Positions 1 to 5,857 are shown, counted from the first letter of the stretch. The stretch: 8,962 bases of DNA from Candidatus Bathyarchaeota archaeon (GCA_030669135.1 DAOVEE010000069.1:1-8962), one strand, 5' to 3'. Numbers and translations: made by a program. The notes: generated from the sequence alone by a model not told the origin.

Positions 1-307
1 CCTCGTAACAGTAGACCTTCATGATGTCGTGGAGTATGGCGCCGGCTAGCACCAGGTCGTGGTCGACGCGACCGCCGTACTGCTCCTCCACTATGTCGCA
101 GAGGCTCCTGCAGAGTTTGACCACGCTGAGTGTGTGCTCCACGAGGCCGCCTCTGTAGCTGTGATGCTGGTAGGCTCCCGCCGGGCAGACCCCGACGGGG
201 AGAGCCGGCTGATCGAGGTCTGTCGGTGGGTCCCTTAGGAAGGCCAGCACCTTCTCCCTCAGGCCGTCGTCGGCGATGAGACCCGCCAATTCTACGAGTT
301 TCTCCAT
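1..307 (-). CDS. HD-domain metal-dependent phosphohydrolase, C-terminus cut by window edge
   Basis: Reading the minus strand from an ATG at 307 gives 102 residues with no stop before the window edge, so only the N-terminal part is present. The pattern is that of HD-superfamily proteins: a histidine pair at 48-49 in YQHHSYRGG, His58 in GGLVEHTLSV, and the diagnostic His93-Asp94 in ILHDIMK. The spacing and the HHSYRGGLVEHTLSV sequence recall the HD module of YhaM-type 3'-5' exoribonucleases and related archaeal phosphohydrolases, which use a divalent metal to cut phosphoester bonds in nucleic acids or nucleotides. The protein starts almost directly with the HD region, so an N-terminal OB domain as in YhaM is absent. 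A CTTAAGAA element at 353-360 could be its TATA box. The HD assignment is firm; the substrate is not known. Confidence 0.85.
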   Translation of the reverse strand, partial: MEKLVELAGLIADDGLREKVLAFLRDPPTDLDQPALPVGVCPAGAYQHHSYRGGLVEHTLSVVKLCRSLCDIVEEQYGGRVDHDLVLAGAILHDIMKVYCYE

Positions 308-376
308 AGCCCGTTTCGCTCCGTGATGAATCCTATCAACTGTGTTCAGGGGTTCTTAAGTTCTTCCTAGACCAAA

Positions 377-384
377 CCTTTATC
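377..384 (+). promoter_or_regulatory. Possible TATA box of the first MFS gene
   Basis: CCTTTATC lies about 45 bases before the GTG start, so transcription would begin near 405-410. It is the only AT-rich hexamer close to this start in an otherwise G+C-rich leader. Confidence 0.4.
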
Positions 385-403
385 TCGCCGCGGCGGAGAT
401 GAG

Positions 404-418
404 CCCCGGTAAACGGGG
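404..418 (+). other. Small perfect hairpin just before the first MFS start
   Basis: CCCCG-GTAAA-CGGGG forms a five-pair G+C stem with a five-base loop, ending nine bases before the GTG at 428. Its 3' arm runs into GGGGGA, which could act as the ribosome binding site; the hairpin could therefore mask it. Chance occurrence in G+C-rich DNA is possible. Confidence 0.35.
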
Positions 419-427
419 GAAACGGAG

Positions 428-1600
428 GTGAGCGGGTACGACAAGCGACTCTACGCGTTGATGCTGGCCGCCACCAACATGGTCCTCAGCTGGACGGTGA
501 CCCAGCCCATCTTCAGCCTCTACGTAACGGAGCTGGGGGGCTCCGTGGTCCAGGTGGGGATGCTCTTCAGCGTGATGAGCTTCATCCCTCTAGTGATACG
601 CATCCCTATGAGCGTGATCGCCGAGAGGATAGGCCGGATCAGGATGCTTCTGCTGGGGCTGTTCATCAGCTCCACCAGCTCGCTGCTCTACGCCCACGCC
701 AAGAGCTTCACCCAGGTGCTGCTCATCTCCGTCTACATCAGCATCGCGAACGGGGGTTTCAACCAGACGGCCATGTCTACTGTGAGCGACGCGGCCCCCG
801 CGAACAGGCAGGGGGACGCCATGGGGAGGTACCTGACTTTCCTCGGCTTCGGGATGATGCTCGGACCCGCCCTGTGCAGCTACCTGGTCAACGTGATGAG
901 CTACTCTCAGCTGTTCTACCTCTCCGCGCTGTTCCCGGCGGTGGGCATCCTACTGATAGTGTTTCTGGCCCCGGATGTGCCGAGGAGGGTTTCCTTGGCT
1001 GAGGGTAGGCCCGAGGTGAGCACGGTGGAGTCCCTGAGGATGATATTCAGGAACAGGAACGTGATGCTTCTCAGCTACTGCAGGGCGTCCTTCAGCGCGG
1101 CGCAGGCCATCTTCATCGCCCTCTTCAGCATCTACGCGGTGCAGCAGCTCGGGATAAGCGAGTCGACGGTGGCCCTTCTCTTCACCGTGAGGGGGTTCAG
1201 CAACACTTTGTCGAGGTTCCCCGCCGGCAGGATCAGCGACTCCATCGGGAGGCGTATCCCGATGCTGGCGGCTTACGGGCTGCTGGTGGTGAGCTTCGTC
1301 GTCATCGCGCTCTACGAGAGCGTGATTATGATGGGGGTGGCGCTGGCGCTATACGGGCTGTGCTGGGGGACGAGGGCCGTGTCGGAGTGGGCGTTCCTCA
1401 CGGACCATGTGGAGCCCGAGATTAAGACCATATCCATCAGCTACCTTTCAAGCGTCTTCGGGTTCGGCTCCACCATAGGGAGCCTCGCCGCCGGCTTCCT
1501 GACGACCCTGTTCCCGTACTCGACGGTTTTCCTCTTGGGGGCGGCTCTTAACCTCGGCGCCATCCCCGCGGTGCTCTCTATGAAGCGGACTCCTCGTTGA
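428..1600 (+). CDS. MFS transporter, 12 helices, drug-exporter-like
   Basis: A 390-residue integral membrane protein of the major facilitator superfamily, expected to move a small solute by proton-coupled exchange or symport. The MFS motif A appears in both halves: AERIGRIRMLLLG around residues 65-77 and GRISDSIGRRIPML around 267-280, after helices 2 and 8. GFGMMLGPALCSYL (140-153) resembles motif C of antiporter-type (exporter) members. The hydrophilic link at 182-212 is the usual central loop. An in-frame stop at 410-412 limits the start to GTG 428, TTG 458 or ATG 461. GTG 428 is preferred because it leaves a normal cytoplasmic tail before helix 1, but a strong GGAGGTGA (424-431) overlaps it, which is odd. 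The last 23 bases overlap the convergent DUF1893 gene. Substrate unknown. Confidence 0.9.
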   Translation: MSGYDKRLYALMLAATNMVLSWTVTQPIFSLYVTELGGSVVQVGMLFSVMSFIPLVIRIPMSVIAERIGRIRMLLLGLFISSTSSLLYAHAKSFTQVLLISVYISIANGGFNQTAMSTVSDAAPANRQGDAMGRYLTFLGFGMMLGPALCSYLVNVMSYSQLFYLSALFPAVGILLIVFLAPDVPRRVSLAEGRPEVSTVESLRMIFRNRNVMLLSYCRASFSAAQAIFIALFSIYAVQQLGISESTVALLFTVRGFSNTLSRFPAGRISDSIGRRIPMLAAYGLLVVSFVVIALYESVIMMGVALALYGLCWGTRAVSEWAFLTDHVEPEIKTISISYLSSVFGFGSTIGSLAAGFLTTLFPYSTVFLLGAALNLGAIPAVLSMKRTPR

Positions 1601-2006
1601 GGCTGTTCATCTTCTCGACGATGGCGGTGTACGCCTCGTCTGGGTCGCTTATGCCTTGGACCATACGCTCGAAGGGGCAGTAGATGCTCCCGTCCTTCAT
1701 CTTTATGTGGTCGACGAGTTCTTCGTATGTGGTCGATAGGCCATGCTGGTCTAGAACCTGTTTACCCAGTTGGCTTAACACCTGTGCGTGTGCCTCGGCT
1801 GCCTCGCTGTAGAGTATCAGGAGGGCGGCGGCTCTGCCGATTATCTTGTCCACCATCAACGTGCTGCGGAGGGCTTCGCCGTGCATCTCTATGGCCTCTA
1901 GGTGGGGCCGGATGCCTTTGGTTGCGCTCTGGAAGATGAGTCGGCCATCCTTGTATATCATCAGGCTGTTCCCGGTTTTGTCCAGCTCCTCGAGGTAGCT
2001 GTTCAT
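1578..2006 (-). CDS. DUF1893 family protein (deaminase-like fold)
   Basis: A 142-residue soluble protein that I recognise as DUF1893, the family of Thermotoga TM1506. Matching features are LMIYKDGRLIFQS at 15-27, GIRPHLEAIE at 31-40, VDKIIGRAAALLILYSEA at 52-69, and the C-terminal MKDGSIYCPFERMV (103-116) with Cys110, Pro111 and Glu113, corresponding to the family's NRDGTGxCPMEK segment. The family has been placed in the deaminase-like fold by structure comparison, but no substrate is established. The first ATG (2006) sits about 29 bases after a TATA-like AATAAAAA, so the message is probably leaderless or nearly so. It follows the small membrane protein gene by 35 bases on the same strand and overlaps the end of the convergent MFS gene by 23 bases. 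Confidence 0.85.
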   Translation of the reverse strand: MNSYLEELDKTGNSLMIYKDGRLIFQSATKGIRPHLEAIEMHGEALRSTLMVDKIIGRAAALLILYSEAAEAHAQVLSQLGKQVLDQHGLSTTYEELVDHIKMKDGSIYCPFERMVQGISDPDEAYTAIVEKMNSLNEESAS

Positions 2007-2031
2007 GTTCCTGTTGCTATGGCGGCCGTGG

Positions 2032-2039
2032 TTTTTATT
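2032..2039 (-). promoter_or_regulatory. Probable TATA box of the DUF1893 gene
   Basis: AATAAAAA on the minus strand, centred about 29 bases before the ATG at 2006. It sits inside the 35-base gap after the membrane-protein gene, so DUF1893 can be transcribed on its own. Confidence 0.5.
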
Positions 2040-2041
2040 GG

Positions 2042-2446
2042 TTAGGGATTGTGGGGCGGCTTGGAGTCGTCCGGGTTCTCCAGGGCTTGGATTAGTTGGT
2101 GGAGGAGGACGAGGAGGCTCTGCTTGAGCTTGCTCCTTGTGTTGCCCCAGATGCGGGAGAATGGCTCTATGGAGTCTCTTCTCGCCGTCTCGACGATGTT
2201 GGTCTTCATCGCTTCCATGTTGGCTATTAATAGCTCTGTCACTTTGGTGTGGTTGTCCTTCACGTAATCGGTTATCTCCTCGTGTATGGAGTAGGCCAGC
2301 GCGATGAGGGTCCAGAGTAGGAAGCTGAAGCCGGGGATGACCCCTATCCCTGTCCTTATGCCGTGGTACATCACTGAGAGTGTAAACAGGGAAATGATGA
2401 CGGTGATGGTGCCTGCGACAGACTTCCGCGTTACCTTGATCTGCAT
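2042..2446 (-). CDS. Small membrane protein with two N-terminal helices and a helical tail
   Basis: A 134-residue protein I cannot assign to a family. Two hydrophobic segments are visible, about residues 9-27 (VAGTITVIISLFTLSVMY) and 33-53, joined by a short turn with Gly and Pro (GIGVIPG), suggesting a helical hairpin in the membrane. The rest (54-122) is charged and amphipathic, rich in Glu, Lys, Leu and Ile, and probably forms a long soluble or coiled-coil helix pair; the last dozen residues are polar and proline-rich (NPDDSKPPHNP). The lysine/arginine-rich first eight residues suggest a cytoplasmic N-terminus. It lies between nikR (60-base gap) and DUF1893 (35-base gap), all on one strand, but shares no visible nickel-binding motif. 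Plus-strand readings in this interval are less plausible. Confidence 0.65.
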   Translation of the reverse strand: MQIKVTRKSVAGTITVIISLFTLSVMYHGIRTGIGVIPGFSFLLWTLIALAYSIHEEITDYVKDNHTKVTELLIANMEAMKTNIVETARRDSIEPFSRIWGNTRSKLKQSLLVLLHQLIQALENPDDSKPPHNP

Positions 2447-2506
2447 GTGTAAGGCTTGCTCAGGCTTGGTTATGAAGGGCTGGAACCATGAAATTGGATA
2501 ACTGGA

Positions 2507-2908
2507 TTATTTCTCGAGTATCGATAGCTTAAGCTGCTTCACGCCCCGGATGACAGCCAAAGACCCTGCAAGGCTCTTTATGTGAGACGCGGGACCCTTT
2601 ACCGCCAAGATCTCAAGACAGGTATCGTGATCCATGTGGACGTGGGTCGAGGACGATATTATGCCCAGATGCTCGTGCTGCAGAAGGTTGAGCTCCTCCA
2701 CCAGGCCACTCACATGGTGGTCGTACACCAGCGTGATCGCCCCCGCAACCTCGCCCTCCCCCTCAGCCCATTTATAGTCCGATAAGAAGCCCCTCATCGC
2801 CACCTGGACGGCCGTCGACCTGTTGTAGCCAAGACCCTCGATGGTCCTGTCGAACTCCTCCAGCAGCCCAGGGTCCACCGAGACGCTGAAACGTGAAACA
2901 CCAACCAT
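2507..2908 (-). CDS. nikR: Nickel-responsive transcriptional regulator NikR
   Basis: A 133-residue NikR, the usual length. Residues 1-46 form the ribbon-helix-helix DNA-binding domain (SRFSVSVDPGLLEEFD strand and helix, then YNRSTAVQVAMRGFL). Residues 55-133 form the ACT-like nickel-binding, tetramerising domain. All four high-affinity Ni(II) ligands of the E. coli protein are present when aligned: His78 (H76), His89 (H87), His91 (H89) and Cys97 (C95), in QHEHLG and THVHMDHDTCLEI. Ni-bound NikR normally represses nickel uptake or enzyme genes. ATG 2908 is the only sensible start; GAGGG precedes it by three bases. The divergent neighbours hypA and mmhypB, and the dyad in the shared spacer, indicate that this NikR controls hydrogenase nickel maturation here. 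Confidence 0.97.
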   Translation of the reverse strand: MVGVSRFSVSVDPGLLEEFDRTIEGLGYNRSTAVQVAMRGFLSDYKWAEGEGEVAGAITLVYDHHVSGLVEELNLLQHEHLGIISSSTHVHMDHDTCLEILAVKGPASHIKSLAGSLAVIRGVKQLKLSILEK

Positions 2909-2920
2909 AAGCCCTCAGAC

Positions 2921-2927
2921 GTGTTAC
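2921..2927. promoter_or_regulatory. Solitary NikR-like half-site near the nikR start
   Basis: GTGTTAC on the plus strand, differing in one base from the half-site ATGTTAC of the dyad at 2988-3015. No matching right half exists 13-14 bases away (aatattc there). It lies between the nikR TATA element and start codon, where binding could give autoregulation. Confidence 0.35.
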
Positions 2928-2938
2928 CGAGGACCCAG

Positions 2939-2947
2939 TATAATATT
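2939..2947 (-). promoter_or_regulatory. Probable nikR TATA box
   Basis: AATATTATA on the minus strand, centred near 2943. This places initiation near 2917 and a leader of about nine bases before ATG 2908, long enough for the GAGGG at 2912-2916 only marginally. Confidence 0.55.
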
Positions 2948-2987
2948 CCTGTGATCACCAAGGCTCAGAGAAGTTTTCACCGCCTCC

Positions 2988-3015
2988 ATGTTACAGGAAA
3001 CAAACTTAGTAACAT
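2988..3015. promoter_or_regulatory. Probable NikR operator in the nikR-hypA spacer
   Basis: Perfect 7-bp inverted repeat ATGTTAC-N14-GTAACAT, 28 bp end to end. The total length matches the E. coli NikR operator (GTATGA-N16-TCATAC), and the half-sites differ in one outer base from GTGTTAC/GTAACAC, which I recall as the predicted NikR consensus in many non-enteric bacteria and archaea. The right half abuts the hypA TATA-like element, so bound NikR would block hypA-mmhypB transcription. Seen in sequence: the dyad. Inferred: the protein that binds it. Confidence 0.7.
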
Positions 3016-3021
3016 CTAAAA
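3014..3021 (+). promoter_or_regulatory. Probable hypA TATA box
   Basis: ATCTAAAA, centred about 27 bases before ATG 3045, implying a leaderless hypA message. It overlaps the last two bases of the NikR-like dyad. Confidence 0.5.
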
Positions 3022-3044
3022 GCATCCGCGGCGCAACAAGCCCC

Positions 3045-3452
3045 ATGCATGAATGGGCGCTAGCCGAAGGCGTCGTAGCGACAGCCACAAGGTTCGCAGA
3101 GGAAAACGGCATCACAGAGGTGACGGAGGTCGTCGTCGTGGTCGGCGAGCTCCAGCAAGTAGAGCACGACGTACTGGAGTTCGCTTTCGAGCAGCTCAAG
3201 ACGTCGCTCTTCGAGAACGCCAAGTTCGTACTCAAGAGCCAGCCAGCCAAGTTCAAGTGCAGGAACTGCGGAAACGAGTGGACCTTCACCAGCGAGGGCA
3301 TGACAGAGGACGTCAGCGAGGCCATCCACTTCGTCCCCGAGATGGCACATGTTTATATAAGGTGCAACGAGTGCGGAAGCCCCGACTTCGAGGTAGCGGA
3401 AGGCCGAGGCGTCTGGCTAGCCACCATCAAAGGAGTCAAAGGCGATGAGTGA
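3045..3452 (+). CDS. hypA: Hydrogenase nickel-incorporation protein HypA
   Basis: HypA binds Ni(II) through its N-terminal Met-His and delivers it, with HypB, to the large subunit precursor of [NiFe] hydrogenase. The open frame extends upstream to 2988, but the true start must be ATG 3045, which gives MHEWALAEGVV with the essential His2; the predicted TATA element also fits this start. The protein is then 135 residues. The structural zinc site is two CxxC pairs, Cys72/Cys75 (CRNCG) and Cys107/Cys110 (CNECG); the roughly 30-residue stretch between them is typical of long archaeal HypA proteins. VTEVVVVVGELQQVE (26-40) is the usual central strand and turn. It overlaps the mmhypB start by eight bases, indicating co-translation, and is divergent from nikR. 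Confidence 0.95.
   Translation: MHEWALAEGVVATATRFAEENGITEVTEVVVVVGELQQVEHDVLEFAFEQLKTSLFENAKFVLKSQPAKFKCRNCGNEWTFTSEGMTEDVSEAIHFVPEMAHVYIRCNECGSPDFEVAEGRGVWLATIKGVKGDE
3432..3436 (+). promoter_or_regulatory. Shine-Dalgarno site for mmhypB inside hypA
   Basis: GGAGT eight bases before ATG 3445, inside the last codons of hypA. It supports the ATG 3445 start and translation as an internal cistron, in contrast to the leaderless hypA. Confidence 0.6.
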
Positions 3453-4167
3453 CCCCAGGATCGCCATCATCGAGAAACGGTTCCAGAATGTACGAAGGAT
3501 AATCGCCGTCAGCAGCGGCAAGGGCGGCGTCGGCAAGAGCATGATAGCCACAGCCCTCGCCCTTAGCCTCAGGGACCGGGGCCACAGCGTAGGCCTCCTG
3601 GACCTAGATTTCACGAGCCCAGCCACTCACGTCATCCTCGGCGTAGAAGGCCTATACCCCGAAGAAGAATACGGCATCGTCCCCCCCATAGCCCACGGCC
3701 TCAGGTACATGAGCATCACCTACTACAGCGTCGACGAGCCCACACCCCTCAGGGGGGAAGACGTCTCCAACGCCATAATAGAGCTCCTAGCGATAACGAG
3801 GTGGGGTGAACTGGACTACCTCGTCATAGACATGCCCCCCGGCATCGGCGACGCCACCCTCGACACCATCAGGCTCATACCCAGGATCGAGTTCATCGTG
3901 GTCACGACCCCCAGCAGGGTAGCGTTCCAGTCGGTGCGGAGGCTACTCGTCCTCCTCAAGGACATGGGGGTGCCCATAATAGGAGTCTGCGAGAACATGA
4001 TCATGAAGCCCCTAGCCTACGTCAGGGAAGATGTCGAGAGGCTCGGCCTCGAATACCTGGTCTCAGTCGCATACGACGAAGAGGTCGAGGAGGCCTTGGG
4101 CGACCCCGACGCGCTGAGGAAGACCAGGTTCTACAAGGAGCTGGGAGAGGTCTCCCGGCGCCTCTAG
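3445..4167 (+). CDS. mmhypB: Mrp/MinD-type HypB-like ATPase for hydrogenase maturation
   Basis: A 240-residue P-loop ATPase of the ParA/MinD/Mrp class. The deviant Walker A motif SSGKGGVGKS ends at Ser32 and carries the signature lysine Lys26; LLDLDFTSP (51-59) is switch I, and YLVIDMPPG (125-133) is Walker B with Asp129. The overlap with hypA identifies it as the archaeal HypB equivalent, as described for Thermococcus kodakarensis, where an Mrp/MinD-type protein beside hypA replaces the GTPase HypB and works with HypA in nickel delivery. The CPxC pair near the C-terminus of Mrp/ApbC Fe-S carriers is missing: the matching place reads VCENMIMKP (181-189) with only Cys182. That argues against a generic Fe-S scaffold. 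It ends directly against the stop of the convergent MFS gene. Confidence 0.85.
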   Translation: MSDPRIAIIEKRFQNVRRIIAVSSGKGGVGKSMIATALALSLRDRGHSVGLLDLDFTSPATHVILGVEGLYPEEEYGIVPPIAHGLRYMSITYYSVDEPTPLRGEDVSNAIIELLAITRWGELDYLVIDMPPGIGDATLDTIRLIPRIEFIVVTTPSRVAFQSVRRLLVLLKDMGVPIIGVCENMIMKPLAYVREDVERLGLEYLVSVAYDEEVEEALGDPDALRKTRFYKELGEVSRRL

Positions 4168-5334
4168 CTACCTCTCTTTTATGAGCGTGGCGACTAGGAA
4201 CGCCGCCGCGCTCAGCGCCGCGAAGAAGTAGAAGACGTGGTTCAGAGAGTAGTTGACGGCGAGCCACCCCGCGATGGCGGGGGTGAAGAACCCGACGCCG
4301 TACTTCAACGTGAAGTTGACGCCGTAGGTGACGCCCACCGTGTCCTTGTGGGAGATGTCGCCGAGGAGCGCGTTCATGGGGCTCTGGGTCACGAAGAACG
4401 CGAAACCGAGCACCGCCACCAGCCCCGCCAGTATCAACAGATTGCTTGGCGCCAGCGTTAGAGCCACCAGGGACACGGCGAAGAGGCTGTAGCCGAAGAG
4501 AAGCAGCTTCTTCCTGCCCAGCTTGTCGCTTAGTGTCCCGCCGATGATCATTGCGAAGGCGCCCACGGTGTATTTGAGGGTCGATAGGCCGCCCGCGATG
4601 ACCAGAGCCACCATCTTGACGTCGGTGATGTACACCATGATGAAGTTACTAACGCCGGTCCACAGCATGCCGCTGATCACCACGATGACGAAGGTGAGGA
4701 GCAGGGTCCGCCTCTCAGCGGTGGCGAACATCCGCCTCAAGGTCTCCACGGGGCCCTTCCTCAGCTGGGTCGGGTCCACCTCGCAGACGATGTCCTTGAT
4801 TACTAGCAGGTCGACGGCGGCCATGGCGAGGCCGACGACGCCCCATATGAGGAAAGTCATCCTCCACCCGAAGCTGGAGCCGAGGATGCTCGAGGTGAGG
4901 AAGCTGACGGCCATGCCCATGTCTCCTCCGAGGCCCTGGTACCCCATGTAGCGGCCCCTCATCTCGTCGCTAACCAACGCCATGTGGGCGTAGCCGCATG
5001 GGTGGTAGAGGCTCGCGCCGATGCCGAGTATTATCATGCCGACGGCCGCCACCGGGACGTTGGGGGAAAGACCCACGATGATAGAGGCGCCGCCGCACAG
5101 CACCATGGAGGCGGCGATTAGGAGCCTCCTGCTGTACTTGTCGGCGATGAAACCCACGGGGAGGCTGAACCAGCCGTAGAACAGCGACACCAGGGACGCC
5201 AGCATCCCCACAGTACCTATGTCGCCCAGGTCTCCCTGCAGTATCGGTATCATCGCGGGCAGCAGCACCAGGTATGCGTGCATTATGCCGTGGCTCCCGG
5301 AGATGGCTATGATGCTTCTTTCTTGATCGTTCAC
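4168..5334 (-). CDS. MFS transporter resembling the fosmidomycin-resistance (Fsr) group
   Basis: A 388-residue, 12-helix MFS protein. Motif A occurs in both halves: GFIADKYSRRLL (about 61-72) and GGTLSDKLGRKKLLL (about 265-279). SHGIMHAYLVLLPAMIP in helix 1 and ASLYHPCGYAHMAL in helix 4 match the Fsr-type signatures SHfxNDxYxxLLPalLP and lYHPxG, though substrate specificity cannot be inferred. I place the start at GTG 5334, seven bases after a GAGGG Shine-Dalgarno site; a TTG at 5361 gives nine more residues but would lie before the start site implied by the TATA element at 5374-5380. Helices 1 and 4 contain unusual His and Cys residues. It is convergent with mmhypB, with no bases between the stop codons, and divergent from the eight-cysteine gene. 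Confidence 0.88.
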   Translation of the reverse strand: MNDQERSIIAISGSHGIMHAYLVLLPAMIPILQGDLGDIGTVGMLASLVSLFYGWFSLPVGFIADKYSRRLLIAASMVLCGGASIIVGLSPNVPVAAVGMIILGIGASLYHPCGYAHMALVSDEMRGRYMGYQGLGGDMGMAVSFLTSSILGSSFGWRMTFLIWGVVGLAMAAVDLLVIKDIVCEVDPTQLRKGPVETLRRMFATAERRTLLLTFVIVVISGMLWTGVSNFIMVYITDVKMVALVIAGGLSTLKYTVGAFAMIIGGTLSDKLGRKKLLLFGYSLFAVSLVALTLAPSNLLILAGLVAVLGFAFFVTQSPMNALLGDISHKDTVGVTYGVNFTLKYGVGFFTPAIAGWLAVNYSLNHVFYFFAALSAAAFLVATLIKER

Positions 5335-5341
5335 GTTCGAA

Positions 5342-5346
5342 CCCTC
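5342..5346 (-). promoter_or_regulatory. Shine-Dalgarno site deciding the GTG 5334 start
   Basis: GAGGG on the minus strand, seven bases before GTG 5334. It lies inside the longer frame that begins with TTG at 5361, and so favours the shorter protein. Confidence 0.55.
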
Positions 5347-5373
5347 AGATTCCAATACCAAAACACACCTTCG

Positions 5374-5380
5374 TATTTAA
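5374..5380 (-). promoter_or_regulatory. Probable TATA box of the Fsr-like MFS gene
   Basis: TTAAATA on the minus strand. Initiation would fall near 5351, downstream of the alternative TTG start and about 17 bases before GTG 5334. Confidence 0.5.
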
Positions 5381-5411
5381 TTCTAATCTAAGGCTGGTGG
5401 GCCCTGCAAAC

Positions 5412-5420
5412 ATTATTATA
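5412..5420 (+). promoter_or_regulatory. Probable TATA box of the eight-cysteine gene
   Basis: ATTATTATA, with initiation expected about 5442-5445. This would make ATG 5444 a leaderless start, in competition with the AAGGTG-supported ATG 5432. Confidence 0.45.
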
Positions 5421-5431
5421 AGGTGCTTCAG

Positions 5432-5698
5432 ATGGCGATCTGGATGAGCTTCCTGAAGCGGCCCTCGGAGAACTACTGCCCCGGCATCTCGGACTATATC
5501 AGGCCCGCTGTCGGATACGAGAAATGTGAAGAATGTGGGGGCAGGGTCGAGTTCTGGAGCGACGAGGTCGAGGGCGTCTGCCTAGACTGTGGCGCGAAGT
5601 TCAGGAAGAAGGAGGAGACGCCGAGCTGCCTCGAGTACTGCGACTACGCGAGCGTCTGCAAGGGCATCATCATGTCGAGGCGTAGGGCGAGTAGATAA
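5432..5698 (+). CDS. Small eight-cysteine metal-binding protein (zinc ribbon plus Cys4 set)
   Basis: An 88-residue protein if begun at ATG 5432, six bases after AAGGTG. GTG 5423 (91 residues) and a leaderless ATG 5444 (84 residues) are alternatives. Eight cysteines occur: Cys16 in NYCPG, Cys32/Cys35 (KCEECG), Cys50/Cys53 (CLDCG), and Cys66/Cys70/Cys76 (SCLEYCDYASVC). The two CxxCG knuckles form a rubredoxin-like or zinc-ribbon site; the other four could hold a second metal or an Fe-S cluster. From memory, the order CPG, CxxC, CxxC, SCxxxCxYAxxC defines a small family widespread in anaerobic bacteria and archaea, often labelled 'phosphohydrolase' without biochemical basis. It ends in a basic SRRRASR tail. 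Neighbours do not reveal a role. Confidence 0.8.
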   Translation: MAIWMSFLKRPSENYCPGISDYIRPAVGYEKCEECGGRVEFWSDEVEGVCLDCGAKFRKKEETPSCLEYCDYASVCKGIIMSRRRASR

Positions 5699-5726
5699 CG
5701 GGGTCAACGCGCCGTTTACTCGGGGG

Positions 5727-5803
5727 AGGCAAGTTACGCGGTGAGATACGTGTCTTATGCTATGCTTAGTCACGGTTCAGGCGTTGATCCAGCACCGTTG
5801 CCT
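5727..5803. other. Possible structured RNA or long irregular hairpin in the spacer
   Basis: AGGCAA (5727-5732) pairs with TTGCCT (5798-5803), and CGGTG (5739-5743) with CACCG (5793-5797), separated by a six-base bulge on the 5' side only. Further in, GAT (5745-5747) can pair with ATC (5787-5789) and ACG with CGT (5782-5784). It lies in the 183-base gap between the eight-cysteine and winged-helix genes. It does not fold as a tRNA, and no C/D or ACA boxes are convincing. It may be a 3' UTR element or chance. Confidence 0.25.
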
Positions 5804-5809
5804 AGTTAG

Positions 5810-5818
5810 TTTTATATA
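5810..5818 (+). promoter_or_regulatory. Probable upstream TATA box of the winged-helix gene
   Basis: TTTTATATA, a good archaeal TATA match. Initiation near 5840 would give a leader of about 40 bases that includes the GGTGAGG ribosome binding site at 5871-5877. Confidence 0.55.
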
Positions 5819-5844
5819 CTGAGGGTAACTACGGGCGCATCAAA

Positions 5845-5857
5845 TTTTAATAAAATA
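5845..5857 (+). promoter_or_regulatory. Second TATA-like element of the winged-helix gene
   Basis: TTTTAATAAAATA, with initiation expected about 5875. That message would lose most of the Shine-Dalgarno site, so this may be a minor promoter or the AT-rich initiator region of the upstream one. Confidence 0.35.

Noticed and set aside
2452..2468. Short tandem copy of AGGCTTG before the small membrane-protein gene
   Set aside because: Two seven-base copies only; likely chance.
2951..2958. GTGATCAC palindrome upstream of the nikR TATA box
   Set aside because: An 8-bp palindrome alone is too short to claim an operator and does not match NikR half-sites.
2988..3044. N-terminal extension of hypA
   Set aside because: HypA needs His2 directly after the initiator Met; ATG 3045 supplies it, and the upstream part overlaps the operator and promoter.
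2924..3325. 133-residue minus-strand open frame opposite hypA
   Set aside because: It is a Ser/Thr-rich low-complexity reading antisense to a gene with all HypA motifs.
5727..5803. tRNA gene in the spacer
   Set aside because: GGTTCA at 5774-5779 recalls a T-arm, but no 5-bp T stem, anticodon arm or 7-bp acceptor stem can be built around it.
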